NCBI GenBank assembly: GCA_964476375.1
Contig: CAYYZW010000136.1
Coordinates: 1 to 27,259 of the forward strand
Source: SAT2750 sp964476375
GTDB lineage: Bacteria > Planctomycetota > Planctomycetia > Pirellulales > Pirellulaceae
Direction: 5' to 3'
Length of the DNA: 27,259 bases
Shown here: one piece after another, positions 14,920-22,274 of the stretch
How the letters are laid out: each line of letters opens with the position of its first letter
How positions within the stretch are numbered: position 1 is the stretch's first letter
Translations under genes and position numbers: made by a program
Notes under the pieces: generated by a model
The model's database searches: none
What the model was told of the DNA's origin: nothing
The model's input: the letters and a program-made list of their open reading frames with translations, nothing else

Positions 14920-17156
14920 TGGCTTATTTGCAAGACGAGAAACCGGCAGAGGGCCCCTATCACTGGCCTTCCCGTGAAGAAGCACGCGTCATTGGCAAGG
15001 ATCACCATCGCCTGGAAGGGATCCAGAAGGCCACCGGTGCGGCGAAGTATACATACGATATCAACCTCAAGAACCAACTGGTTGCCCGTGCCCTGGGGTG
15101 TCCGCACGCCCACTGCAAGATCGTTTCGATCGATTCCACGGAAACGGAAAAAGTGCCGGGCGTGGTTCATGTGCATGTCCTTGAACATGCCCAGCCGGGA
15201 AGCGAGATCAGCTGGCAGGGCGAGTTGCTGGTGATCGTCAGCGCCGAGACCGAGGGAGCTGCGGCCGAGGGTGTGGATGCACTGGAGCTGAAGTACGAGC
15301 AGCTGGATGTCTTCACCTCGGACGAGGATCTCGAGGCAGCCCAGGAAGCGGGCCGGGCCAAGAAAGGTGGTGGCAAGGCCGAGACGCTGAATGAACCTGG
15401 AGACGACGACGACGAGGATGAGTTCATCGAGAAAGAGCTTGCCCGCCTGTTCGATGAATCGAAGCACGTCGTGGAGGGTTTTTATGGCATCGATGCGATC
15501 ACCCACTGCTGCCTGGAGCCCCACGGTTCCACGGTCGAGTGGCAGGGTGACAAGTTGAATGTCTACCTCTCGACCCAGAATGTTTCTGGGACCGATGACG
15601 GATTTGCCAACAGCCTAGGCATCTCTGCCGACAGCGTGGACGTCACCTGTAATTACATCGGCGGTGGATTTGGCAGCAAGTTCGCTCCGGATTACTGGGG
15701 AGTGGCGGCAGCCAGGATCTCCAAGGAAACAGGACGGCCGGTCAAGCTGATGCTCTCGCGGGACCAGGAACTGAAGATCGCCGGGAACCGTCCCAGCGGC
15801 TATATCAATGTCAAGCTGGGAGCCGATGAGAATGGCGTGGTGCAGGGCTGGGATTCCCATCACTGGGGAACCTCCGGTATTTCCGGCGGCGGCGTGAGCC
15901 ACACCGTGGTGCCCTACGTGCTGGTTCCAAAGAACTATCGCCGCGAGTCGACCTCGATCAGTACTAACATGGTCCGGGCCCGTGCCTGGCGGGCTCCCAA
16001 CCATCCGCAGGCCTGTGCCATCACGCAGACGGCGATCGATGACCTGGCCGCCGCGATGGGCAAGGACAGCTATGACGTCTTCATGGCAAACCTGGTCAAT
16101 GCCACGAATGGCAAGGCGGAGGTCTACGCGGAGGAAATGAAGGTCGGTGCTGAGCTGATCAACTGGAAGAAAAACTGGCACGCCCATGGCAAGGGGAAGT
16201 CCAGGGGATCCGTTGTGGAGGGTCTTGGCATGGCCCTGCATACCTGGGGCGGTGTTGCCAACACGTCCGATTGCCTGGTCAAGATCTACCCCGATGGTGG
16301 TGTCGAGTCGTTCTGCGGAACCCAGGAACTGGGAACCGGGACGCTCACGGTCTGTGCCATGGTGCTGGCAGAGACCTTTGGACTCCAGACCAGTGACGTC
16401 AAGGTCAACGTTGGTAGCTCGACCTATCCCTTCAGCGGAGCATCGGGTGGAAGTACCACGGTCGGGGCGGTCTCCGAATCGCACCGTCGTGCCAGCCAGG
16501 ATGCCCTGCGGGAGATCCTGGCGCTGGCTGCCAAGCAACTGGGTGTGGAAGCCGATGCACTGGAAGCGGCAGCCGGTCGAATCCAGGCCAAGGCTGATCC
16601 CAAGAAGGGGATGTCCTGGAAGGAAGCCTGCAAGTTGCTCGGTTTGAAACCCCTGGAAGTGACCCGTGGTCATAAACGTGGGAATGCCAGCACGCTTTCC
16701 AATAGCGGCGTGGGAGGTATCCAGATGGCCCATGTGGCGGTCGATACCGACACCGGGGTGGTCAAGATCAAGAAGTTTGTCGCGGTGCAGGACCAGGGGC
16801 TGGTGATCAATCCCCGGACCTGTAGCAGCCAGATTTATGGTGCCGTGACCATGGGCATTGCTGCCAGCCTGTACGAGCACCGGATCGCGGACCCCAAGAG
16901 CGGGGCATTCGTAAATGCCGAACTTGCGGATTACCAGCTGGCACGGCTTGGCGATGTCGGAGAGATTATTGTCGAGCTTTACGAGCCGGAGAGTGAACGA
17001 CAACGTGGTGTGATTGGCAACGGGGAACCACCCGCCATCAGTCCTGTTGCAGCGATCTCCAATGCGATCGCCAATGCACTGGGAGTGAGGGTGCCGGTTG
17101 CTCCGTTTACACCGAAACGAGTTTTAGAAGCCTTGAACGCTGCGGGGAGGGCCTAA
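14919..17156 (+). CDS. Molybdopterin-binding catalytic subunit, xanthine dehydrogenase/aldehyde oxidase family
   Basis: Catalytic subunit of 745 residues that binds molybdenum-molybdopterin and hydroxylates an aldehyde, purine or aromatic substrate; the substrate is not identifiable. Family motifs include the N-terminal aldehyde oxidase hammerhead (RLEGIQKATGAAKYTYDI), GGGFGSK (248-254), RAWRAPNHPQ, CGTQELGTGT, and the C-terminal GNGEPPAISP with Glu703 as the catalytic base. An acidic insert, GDDDDEDE (161-168), interrupts the usual layout between the hammerhead and the first Mo-binding domain. There is no signal peptide, so it would hitchhike with the Tat-bearing small subunit. It overlaps the small-subunit stop by one base behind a strong AAGGAGG site, and the FAD subunit follows after three bases. 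Confidence 0.94.
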   Translation: MAYLQDEKPAEGPYHWPSREEARVIGKDHHRLEGIQKATGAAKYTYDINLKNQLVARALGCPHAHCKIVSIDSTETEKVPGVVHVHVLEHAQPGSEISWQGELLVIVSAETEGAAAEGVDALELKYEQLDVFTSDEDLEAAQEAGRAKKGGGKAETLNEPGDDDDEDEFIEKELARLFDESKHVVEGFYGIDAITHCCLEPHGSTVEWQGDKLNVYLSTQNVSGTDDGFANSLGISADSVDVTCNYIGGGFGSKFAPDYWGVAAARISKETGRPVKLMLSRDQELKIAGNRPSGYINVKLGADENGVVQGWDSHHWGTSGISGGGVSHTVVPYVLVPKNYRRESTSISTNMVRARAWRAPNHPQACAITQTAIDDLAAAMGKDSYDVFMANLVNATNGKAEVYAEEMKVGAELINWKKNWHAHGKGKSRGSVVEGLGMALHTWGGVANTSDCLVKIYPDGGVESFCGTQELGTGTLTVCAMVLAETFGLQTSDVKVNVGSSTYPFSGASGGSTTVGAVSESHRRASQDALREILALAAKQLGVEADALEAAAGRIQAKADPKKGMSWKEACKLLGLKPLEVTRGHKRGNASTLSNSGVGGIQMAHVAVDTDTGVVKIKKFVAVQDQGLVINPRTCSSQIYGAVTMGIAASLYEHRIADPKSGAFVNAELADYQLARLGDVGEIIVELYEPESERQRGVIGNGEPPAISPVAAISNAIANALGVRVPVAPFTPKRVLEALNAAGRA

Positions 17157-17159
17157 GCC

Positions 17160-18149
17160 ATGAAATCCTTTGATTACGTAGAACCCCGTACCGAAGCAGA
17201 AGCGGTGGCCATGCTCTCGGAGCATGCCGGACGAGCCGAGGTGCTTGCGGGCGGTACGGATCTTGTCGGCCTGATGAAAAAGATGATCGTCAAGCCCGAC
17301 CTGGTCGTGAATATCATGGAAGTCGAATCGCTGCAGTCGATCGGTCCGGATGAGGACGGGGACTTTTCCATCGGTGCTGCGGTCACGCTTGATGACCTGC
17401 TTGCCCACCCTTACCTGGAAAATTACCCGGCGGTCAGCGATGCCATCCTTGGTATCAACAGCATGCAGTTACAGTCCCAGGGGACACTGGGTGGAGAAAT
17501 CTGCCAGCGACCCCGTTGCTGGTATTACCGCAACGGCGAAGGATTACTGGACGATACGGGCCAGGTCAGTGAAGGGGACAACCGCCTGCATGCGATCCTG
17601 GGAAACCAGGGGCCGGCAAAGTTTGTTTCCAGTTCACGGATTGGTCCCGCCCTGGTGGCGCTGGACGCCCGGTTGCGGATTATCGCTCCTGGCGATAAGC
17701 AGCGACTGCTTCCGGCGGCCGATTTCTTTGTCACACCGGATCGTGTGGGAGAGCGAGAGACAGTCCTGGGTCCGGACCAGCTCCTGACCCACATTATCCT
17801 GCCGGCACGCGATAACAGCTTTAATGCGACCTACGAGGTGCGGCAGGGAGAGGGGCCCGATTACCCACTCGCCGCCGCCGCTGCGTCGCTGGAGATCAGC
17901 AGTTCCGGCCGGGTGGAGGATGCCATGGTGGTTCTTGGCCACGTGGCGCCAACCCCCTGGATTTCCCACGAGGCGGCCCAGACACTGGTTGGTTCGTCTC
18001 TGAACGAGTCACTTGCGGAGGCTGCCGGCAATGCGGCAGTCCTGCAGGCAACGCCCCTTTCCAATAATGAGTACAAGGTGCAGCTGGCACGGGTCGCGGT
18101 TCAACGAGCGATCCTGCGTGCTGCCGGTTTTGAAACGGGAGGTTTCTAG
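17160..18149 (+). CDS. FAD-binding subunit, xanthine dehydrogenase family (PaoB/YagS-like)
   Basis: FAD subunit (329 residues) that passes electrons from the iron-sulfur subunit to an external acceptor. The two flavin-binding loops are visible: VLAGGTDLVGLMKK near residues 30-43 and GTLGGEICQRPRCWYYRN at about 109-125. Relatives of the PaoB/YagS and 4-hydroxybenzoyl-CoA reductase beta type carry an extra [4Fe-4S] cluster in the loop after this second motif. Here only Cys115 and Cys120 remain; the loop reads GLLDDTGQVSEGDNRLHAIL, where two or more further cysteines would be expected. The cluster is therefore probably missing. The C-terminal CO-dehydrogenase flavoprotein domain runs from about 215 to the end. 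GGGAGGG precedes ATG 17160, and the next gene follows one base after the stop. Confidence 0.92.
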   Translation: MKSFDYVEPRTEAEAVAMLSEHAGRAEVLAGGTDLVGLMKKMIVKPDLVVNIMEVESLQSIGPDEDGDFSIGAAVTLDDLLAHPYLENYPAVSDAILGINSMQLQSQGTLGGEICQRPRCWYYRNGEGLLDDTGQVSEGDNRLHAILGNQGPAKFVSSSRIGPALVALDARLRIIAPGDKQRLLPAADFFVTPDRVGERETVLGPDQLLTHIILPARDNSFNATYEVRQGEGPDYPLAAAAASLEISSSGRVEDAMVVLGHVAPTPWISHEAAQTLVGSSLNESLAEAAGNAAVLQATPLSNNEYKVQLARVAVQRAILRAAGFETGGF

Positions 18150-18150
18150 C

Positions 18151-18387
18151 ATGTCCTTTGAAAAACACTTCAATCTGCCAGAACCTGTCACCATGCCCCC
18201 TTGTGCCCTGTTGCGGAGCAAGGCGATCTACGTGACCGGTGACCTGGTCAATCCAGATCATCCGGATGAAGAGGGTGCCACCTACTGCTGGTGCAACAAG
18301 ACCCAGCATATCCTCGGGCCGGATCAGAAAGACGTGAACCAGGGCGACTGCGTCGAGGGACGTGAGTGCTACCGCAATATCGTCTGA
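18151..18387 (+). CDS. 78-residue cysteine-rich protein of the molybdenum hydroxylase operon
   Basis: A small soluble protein with no signal peptide. Its five cysteines are Cys18, Cys46 and Cys48 (YCWCNKTQ), Cys67 (GDCVEGR) and Cys73 (ECYRNIV). The GDCxxGRxCY-like ending suggests a metal or iron-sulfur site. I do not recognise a named family. It starts one base after the FAD subunit stop, behind GGGAGG, so it is translated with the operon. Possible roles are an accessory electron carrier, a maturation factor or a metal chaperone; nothing in the sequence separates these. It is easy to overlook because of its length. Confidence 0.8.
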   Translation: MSFEKHFNLPEPVTMPPCALLRSKAIYVTGDLVNPDHPDEEGATYCWCNKTQHILGPDQKDVNQGDCVEGRECYRNIV

Positions 18388-18452
18388 TCGGGCTTGGACG
18401 GGTCTGCTCTCTTGCTATCGAATCGTGCCAGGTCGGGCAGGATGGAGTCCGC

Positions 18453-19424
18453 CTATCCCGTCTCGCCGTCCCCGGGCATGCCCGCTTCTTTGCGCTGAAC
18501 CAGCCAGATACCGAGGGCGACCAGGCCGGCCGACGCCAGCAGCCAGGGCGAGTAGGCATCGCTGCGAATCAGCATGGCGGCGGTGAGGCCGAACAGCGGC
18601 GTGCTGAAACTGAAAATGGATATCTGGGATGCCACGTGTTTCTTGAGCAGGTGTGCCTGGACGGCAAAACAGAATCCGGCAACCAGGATGCCCTGGTAAA
18701 GCAATCCCAGGACGGCAGGGCGGGTGAAGCCTTCCGGATCGACCTCCTCAAAAGAGATGCTGGCAAGGAAGAAAAGCACCACCGCCACAAGGTCGTGCCA
18801 GAAAATCAGCTTTCCCGGTTCAATCACCTTCAGTGATGCCTGCACGTACATGATCTTGACCGCCAGGACCAGGGCGCTGGCAAGCAGGAACAGGTCGCCG
18901 CTGAGCGAGGCCCGGTCCGCCGGGTCGGTCGCCTCCGGGATACTTCCCATCGGCAGCAGGGTGACCAGGGAGGCACCGACAATGGCCACCACCAGGCCGA
19001 GCATTTTCCGGCCGTTGAGGCGGTGGACACGGGTCACCAGGTGCTCGAAGGCGACCACCCAGAGGACGTAGGTATTGATCAGGAGCGTGGTATGGGATGA
19101 ATTGGACAGCTCCACCCCGATCGTGAAAAGAGCGATCTGCACGAAGAGAAGGAGGCCACAGATGAGCGAACATTTCCATTGCCCGCGGCTGCGAAGACGA
19201 ATGCCACAGCCTTCGAAGTAACACCAGCCAAGCATGAAAAGGGTGGCCAGGCTGAACCGCAGCCCCGAGACGGCGATCGGTGGCAGGCTGTCGAGGCTAA
19301 AACTGACAGCGACCGGTGTGGCTCCCCAGAGCGCAGCGGTCAACAGTACCAGCATGATGGATGTTGTCCCCAAGGGTTGGGGGGCTGGTTTCAGTGGTTT
19401 ACAATCGGCGGAACCGTCATTCAT
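18453..19424 (-). CDS. EamA/DMT superfamily transporter
   Basis: An inner-membrane exporter or permease of the drug/metabolite transporter superfamily (323 residues). Ten hydrophobic segments in two EamA repeats are apparent. The first repeat opens with IMLVLLTAALWGATPVAVSFSL and ends near LVVAIVGASLVTLLP. The second starts near GDLFLLASALVLAVKIMYV and ends with WLLASAGLVALGIWLVQRK. A charged linker (PEATDPADRAS) separates them. Typical substrates are amino acids, metabolites or sugars; no specificity can be read. It converges with the cysteine-rich gene (65-base gap) and diverges from the SIS gene (86-base gap). The ATG at 19424 has a poor ribosome site, and a start at Met24 is possible. Confidence 0.9.
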   Translation of the reverse strand: MNDGSADCKPLKPAPQPLGTTSIMLVLLTAALWGATPVAVSFSLDSLPPIAVSGLRFSLATLFMLGWCYFEGCGIRLRSRGQWKCSLICGLLLFVQIALFTIGVELSNSSHTTLLINTYVLWVVAFEHLVTRVHRLNGRKMLGLVVAIVGASLVTLLPMGSIPEATDPADRASLSGDLFLLASALVLAVKIMYVQASLKVIEPGKLIFWHDLVAVVLFFLASISFEEVDPEGFTRPAVLGLLYQGILVAGFCFAVQAHLLKKHVASQISIFSFSTPLFGLTAAMLIRSDAYSPWLLASAGLVALGIWLVQRKEAGMPGDGETG

Positions 19425-19510
19425 GGATGCAATGAGGGGAAAGGCGAGAAGAAAAAGGCATCGTAAACAACGTGGGTCCAGGGGGCCAGACGAGCATCAA
19501 GGTGAAGAAC

Positions 19511-20332
19511 ATGGCCCAGCCAGACCAGGATCACCCGGCCGGCACGCCTGATGCCTGGCAGCAGTGGACCGATGGATGCCAGGCGCTGCTGGAAAAAGTG
19601 GCCGGGCAACGTGAGGCGATCGAACAGGCAGCCGGCTGGTTTGCCGGGTCGATCCAGGCCGGCAGGATGGTCCATCTTTTCGGGGCCGGGCATAGCCGGA
19701 TACTGGTCGAGGAGATCTGGCCGCGTTACGGCTCATTTCCCGGGTTCCACCCGATCGTGGAATTGTCGCTCACCTACCACAACGCGGTGGTGGGAGCCAA
19801 TGGCCAGCGGCAGGCGATGTTCCTGGAAGGCCAAAGTGGTCTGGCCGAGCGGATACTTCGTAATTTTGACCTGAGTGAAGAGGATTCCGCGCTGGTCATT
19901 TCCTCCAGCGGTTGTAACACCGTGTCGATCGAAATGGCCCGGCTCTTTCGGCAGAAAGGAATCCGCGTGGTGGCACTGGTCAGCCTGGAACATTGCGGAG
20001 CCAGCACCTCTCGCAGTCCGGCAGGAGACAAGCTCGTGGACCATGCCGACCTGGTGCTGGACACCGGGGCACCGGCCGGGGACGCCGTGGTTTCCATTCC
20101 CGGGCTTGCAACACCGGTCTGTCCCGGCTCGACGGTTGGCGGGGCGATGGTCGTGAATGCCATCAAGGCGTCCTGTGCAGACCTGCTTGTTGCTGCAGAT
20201 GCAATGCCTCCTGTACTGACCGCATCGTGCCTGGCAGGAGGGGATCGCTCGCGTCAGCTGTTCGAGGCAGCTTATGATGAACATGCCCGTCGCCTGGCGC
20301 GGCTCTTTGAAGGGCTTGGCCAGGAATCCTGA
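19511..20332 (+). CDS. SIS-domain sugar isomerase-like protein (UPF0309 type)
   Basis: A 273-residue cytoplasmic protein with one SIS (sugar isomerase) phosphosugar-binding fold. Key segments are VHLFGAGHSRILVEEIWPR (about 50-69), VISSSGCNTVSIEMARLF with the Ser-rich phosphate loop, and VVALVSLEHCGASTSRSP, which resemble the UPF0309 family. Likely ligands are phosphorylated amino sugars or hexoses; the reaction is unknown. I chose ATG 19511 because AAGGTGA stands about six bases upstream; an earlier in-frame GTG at 19472 lacks such a site. It is the first gene of a set that continues with the MetE-like methyltransferase 37 bases later. Confidence 0.85.
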   Translation: MAQPDQDHPAGTPDAWQQWTDGCQALLEKVAGQREAIEQAAGWFAGSIQAGRMVHLFGAGHSRILVEEIWPRYGSFPGFHPIVELSLTYHNAVVGANGQRQAMFLEGQSGLAERILRNFDLSEEDSALVISSSGCNTVSIEMARLFRQKGIRVVALVSLEHCGASTSRSPAGDKLVDHADLVLDTGAPAGDAVVSIPGLATPVCPGSTVGGAMVVNAIKASCADLLVAADAMPPVLTASCLAGGDRSRQLFEAAYDEHARRLARLFEGLGQES

Positions 20333-20369
20333 GGCAGACTGTTTTTCCACCCCACGAGACGGTATCCCG

Positions 20370-21407
20370 ATGGCACAGCCACGCCCCCTGAGAACGACCG
20401 TGATCGGCAGCTACCCGTTCCCCGGATGGCTGGAGATGGCCCGGGAGAATCTCGATCGACTGGGCCCGGAGGATCGGGCCGAGATGGGACGGGATGCGGT
20501 CCTGGTAGCCGTCCAGGACCAGCTGCAGGCCGGGCTCGACGTGATCACCGATGGCGAGCAGGGGCGATTTGACTTCAACCTCTCCTTTTACTCATTTCTC
20601 TCCGGTATCGAGCAGGAATCCCAGCCCACGCGCCGTTTCGGGCCCCCGGCGCATGACCAGCGAGGACGGCACCAGGTCGTGGGGCCGCTGGCCGCAACGG
20701 CCGGCCTGGGAACCGTGGCCGAGTACCAGCGGCTGGTGGAGCTTGCCCCCCAGACGGTCACGCTCAAGGCCAGCCTGCCCGGCCCCTACACGCTCAGCGG
20801 CCGCCTGATTCCCAACCAGCAGTACCCGGATCGGCGTGCCCTGACCGAGGCCCTGCTGCCGATCGTGCGTGATGAGCTGGAGTCGCTGGTAGCGGCAGGC
20901 TGTCAGGAGGTCACGCTCGATGAACCCTCGATGAGCTGCTATGCCTGGAAAGAGGATACCGCATGGCTGGTGGATGTCTTCAATCGCACCGTGGAGCCGG
21001 CAGTCGGCGGCTGCCGGCTTTCGACCCACCTCTGCTTTGGCAACTACAAGGGGCACCCGGTCGCTCGCCGGCAGTATGCACCCATGTTCCCGGCTTTCCT
21101 GGATCTCCAGGTGGATGAGATCCACGTTGAAATGGCAAACCGGGAATTCGCGGAGCTGGAGATCATCGCGGCCATTGCCCAGCGGAAGGACGTGGCAGTG
21201 GGGATCGTGGATGTCAAGAACTACTACATCGAATCGGCCGAGGATATTGCCGCACGGGTGGATCGCTGCCTGGAGCACGTGTCGGCAGACCAGCTGGCAC
21301 TGGCACCCGATTGTGGTCTCAGCCAGACAGCTCGCTGGGCAGCTCGCGAAAAACTCCACCAGATGGTCTCCGGGGTTCAGCAGGTTCGTGACCGGCTGGG
21401 GGTTTAA
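20370..21407 (+). CDS. MetE-like zinc-dependent methyltransferase (stand-alone catalytic domain)
   Basis: A 345-residue TIM-barrel protein that matches only the C-terminal catalytic half of cobalamin-independent methionine synthase. The zinc ligands are all present: His220 and Cys222 (THLCFGNY), Glu254 (EIHVEMAN) and Cys315 (PDCGL). The opening TTVIGSYPFP and the DEPSMSCY segment are also typical. Such single-domain proteins transfer a methyl or alkyl group to or from a zinc-bound thiol, with a methyl donor that may be a cobamide protein or a folate. It could be a true homocysteine methyltransferase or act on another thiol. ATG 20370 is chosen because the longer reading from 20274 overlaps the SIS gene and has no match. 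The ribosome site is weak. Confidence 0.85.
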   Translation: MAQPRPLRTTVIGSYPFPGWLEMARENLDRLGPEDRAEMGRDAVLVAVQDQLQAGLDVITDGEQGRFDFNLSFYSFLSGIEQESQPTRRFGPPAHDQRGRHQVVGPLAATAGLGTVAEYQRLVELAPQTVTLKASLPGPYTLSGRLIPNQQYPDRRALTEALLPIVRDELESLVAAGCQEVTLDEPSMSCYAWKEDTAWLVDVFNRTVEPAVGGCRLSTHLCFGNYKGHPVARRQYAPMFPAFLDLQVDEIHVEMANREFAELEIIAAIAQRKDVAVGIVDVKNYYIESAEDIAARVDRCLEHVSADQLALAPDCGLSQTARWAAREKLHQMVSGVQQVRDRLGV

Positions 21408-21410
21408 GGA

Positions 21411-22274
21411 ATGATCATTCCACTCCTTCAAGACGAGGCACTGCTGAAGGATATCCGGCAGGCACGCCGCGAGACCGACCACTTTCATCTCTGGTGGCTT
21501 GGCCAGAGTGGATTCCTTGTCTGCTGGCAGGAACGTTTCCTGCTGTTTGATCCCTACCTCTCCGATTCCCTGACCCGCAAGTATGCCGGTACGGAGAAAC
21601 CCCACGTTCGCATGACCGAACGGGCGGTGGACCCGGGGCAGCTCGACTTTATCGACGTGGTGACATCCAGCCATAATCACACCGACCACCTGGATGCCGA
21701 GACACTGGGCCCGCTCTTTGAAGCCAACCCGGATATGACCATGGTCGTCCCCCGGGCCAACCGGACGTTCGTGGCTCAGCGGATGGGAATGCCGGAGGAT
21801 CGTTTCTGTTGCCTGGAGGCGGGAGAACAGCTGTCGCAGGGGCCGTTTACCCTGCATGCGGTGCCGGCCGCTCACGAGCAGCTCGACCTGGATCCACAGG
21901 GCTACCATCCCTACCTGGGTTTCGTTGCCAGTTTCGGACCCTGGTCGATCTACCACAGTGGGGATACGGTGCTTTACGAGGGGATTGCTGATCACCTTTC
22001 AGGTTTTCAGCTTGACCTGGCAATGTTGCCGGTCAATGGCCGCAGCCCGGCCCGCGATGTGCCTGGCAACCTCTGGGGACGTGAGGCCGTTGAGCTGGCA
22101 CAGCAGGTGGGTATCTCGATGGTAATCCCCTGCCATTTCGATATGTTTACTTTTAATACCGAGACCCCGGATGAATTCCTCCGGCAGGCAGCAGAACAGG
22201 GGCAGGCGGGACGGGTCTTGCAGTGTGGGGAACGATTTTCCAGTCACCAGCTTCTGTCCGGGAGTAGACAATGA
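21411..22274 (+). CDS. UlaG-like metallo-beta-lactamase-fold hydrolase
   Basis: A 287-residue metal-dependent hydrolase of the metallo-beta-lactamase fold. The canonical motif SSHNHTDHLD (about 86-95) supplies the HxHxDH metal ligands. HAVPAAH, YHSGDT and IPCHFDMF supply further His/Asp ligands, and the early DPYLSDS loop is typical of the UlaG (L-ascorbate-6-phosphate lactonase) branch. Its placement after a SIS protein and a MetE-like protein is consistent with sugar-phosphate or lactone chemistry, but the substrate is unknown. AAGGA precedes ATG 21411 and the gene starts three bases after the previous stop. The stop overlaps the next start (ATGA). Confidence 0.9.
   Translation: MIIPLLQDEALLKDIRQARRETDHFHLWWLGQSGFLVCWQERFLLFDPYLSDSLTRKYAGTEKPHVRMTERAVDPGQLDFIDVVTSSHNHTDHLDAETLGPLFEANPDMTMVVPRANRTFVAQRMGMPEDRFCCLEAGEQLSQGPFTLHAVPAAHEQLDLDPQGYHPYLGFVASFGPWSIYHSGDTVLYEGIADHLSGFQLDLAMLPVNGRSPARDVPGNLWGREAVELAQQVGISMVIPCHFDMFTFNTETPDEFLRQAAEQGQAGRVLQCGERFSSHQLLSGSRQ

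Noticed and set aside
15615..17003. A 462-residue minus-strand frame opposite the Mo-subunit gene
   Set aside because: It arises from GC-rich third-position bias; the plus-strand protein matches a known family over its whole length.
20274..20369. Longer start for the MetE-like gene
   Set aside because: It would overlap the SIS gene by 59 bases and add residues unlike the family; the homologous part begins at TTVIGSYPFP just after Met 20370.
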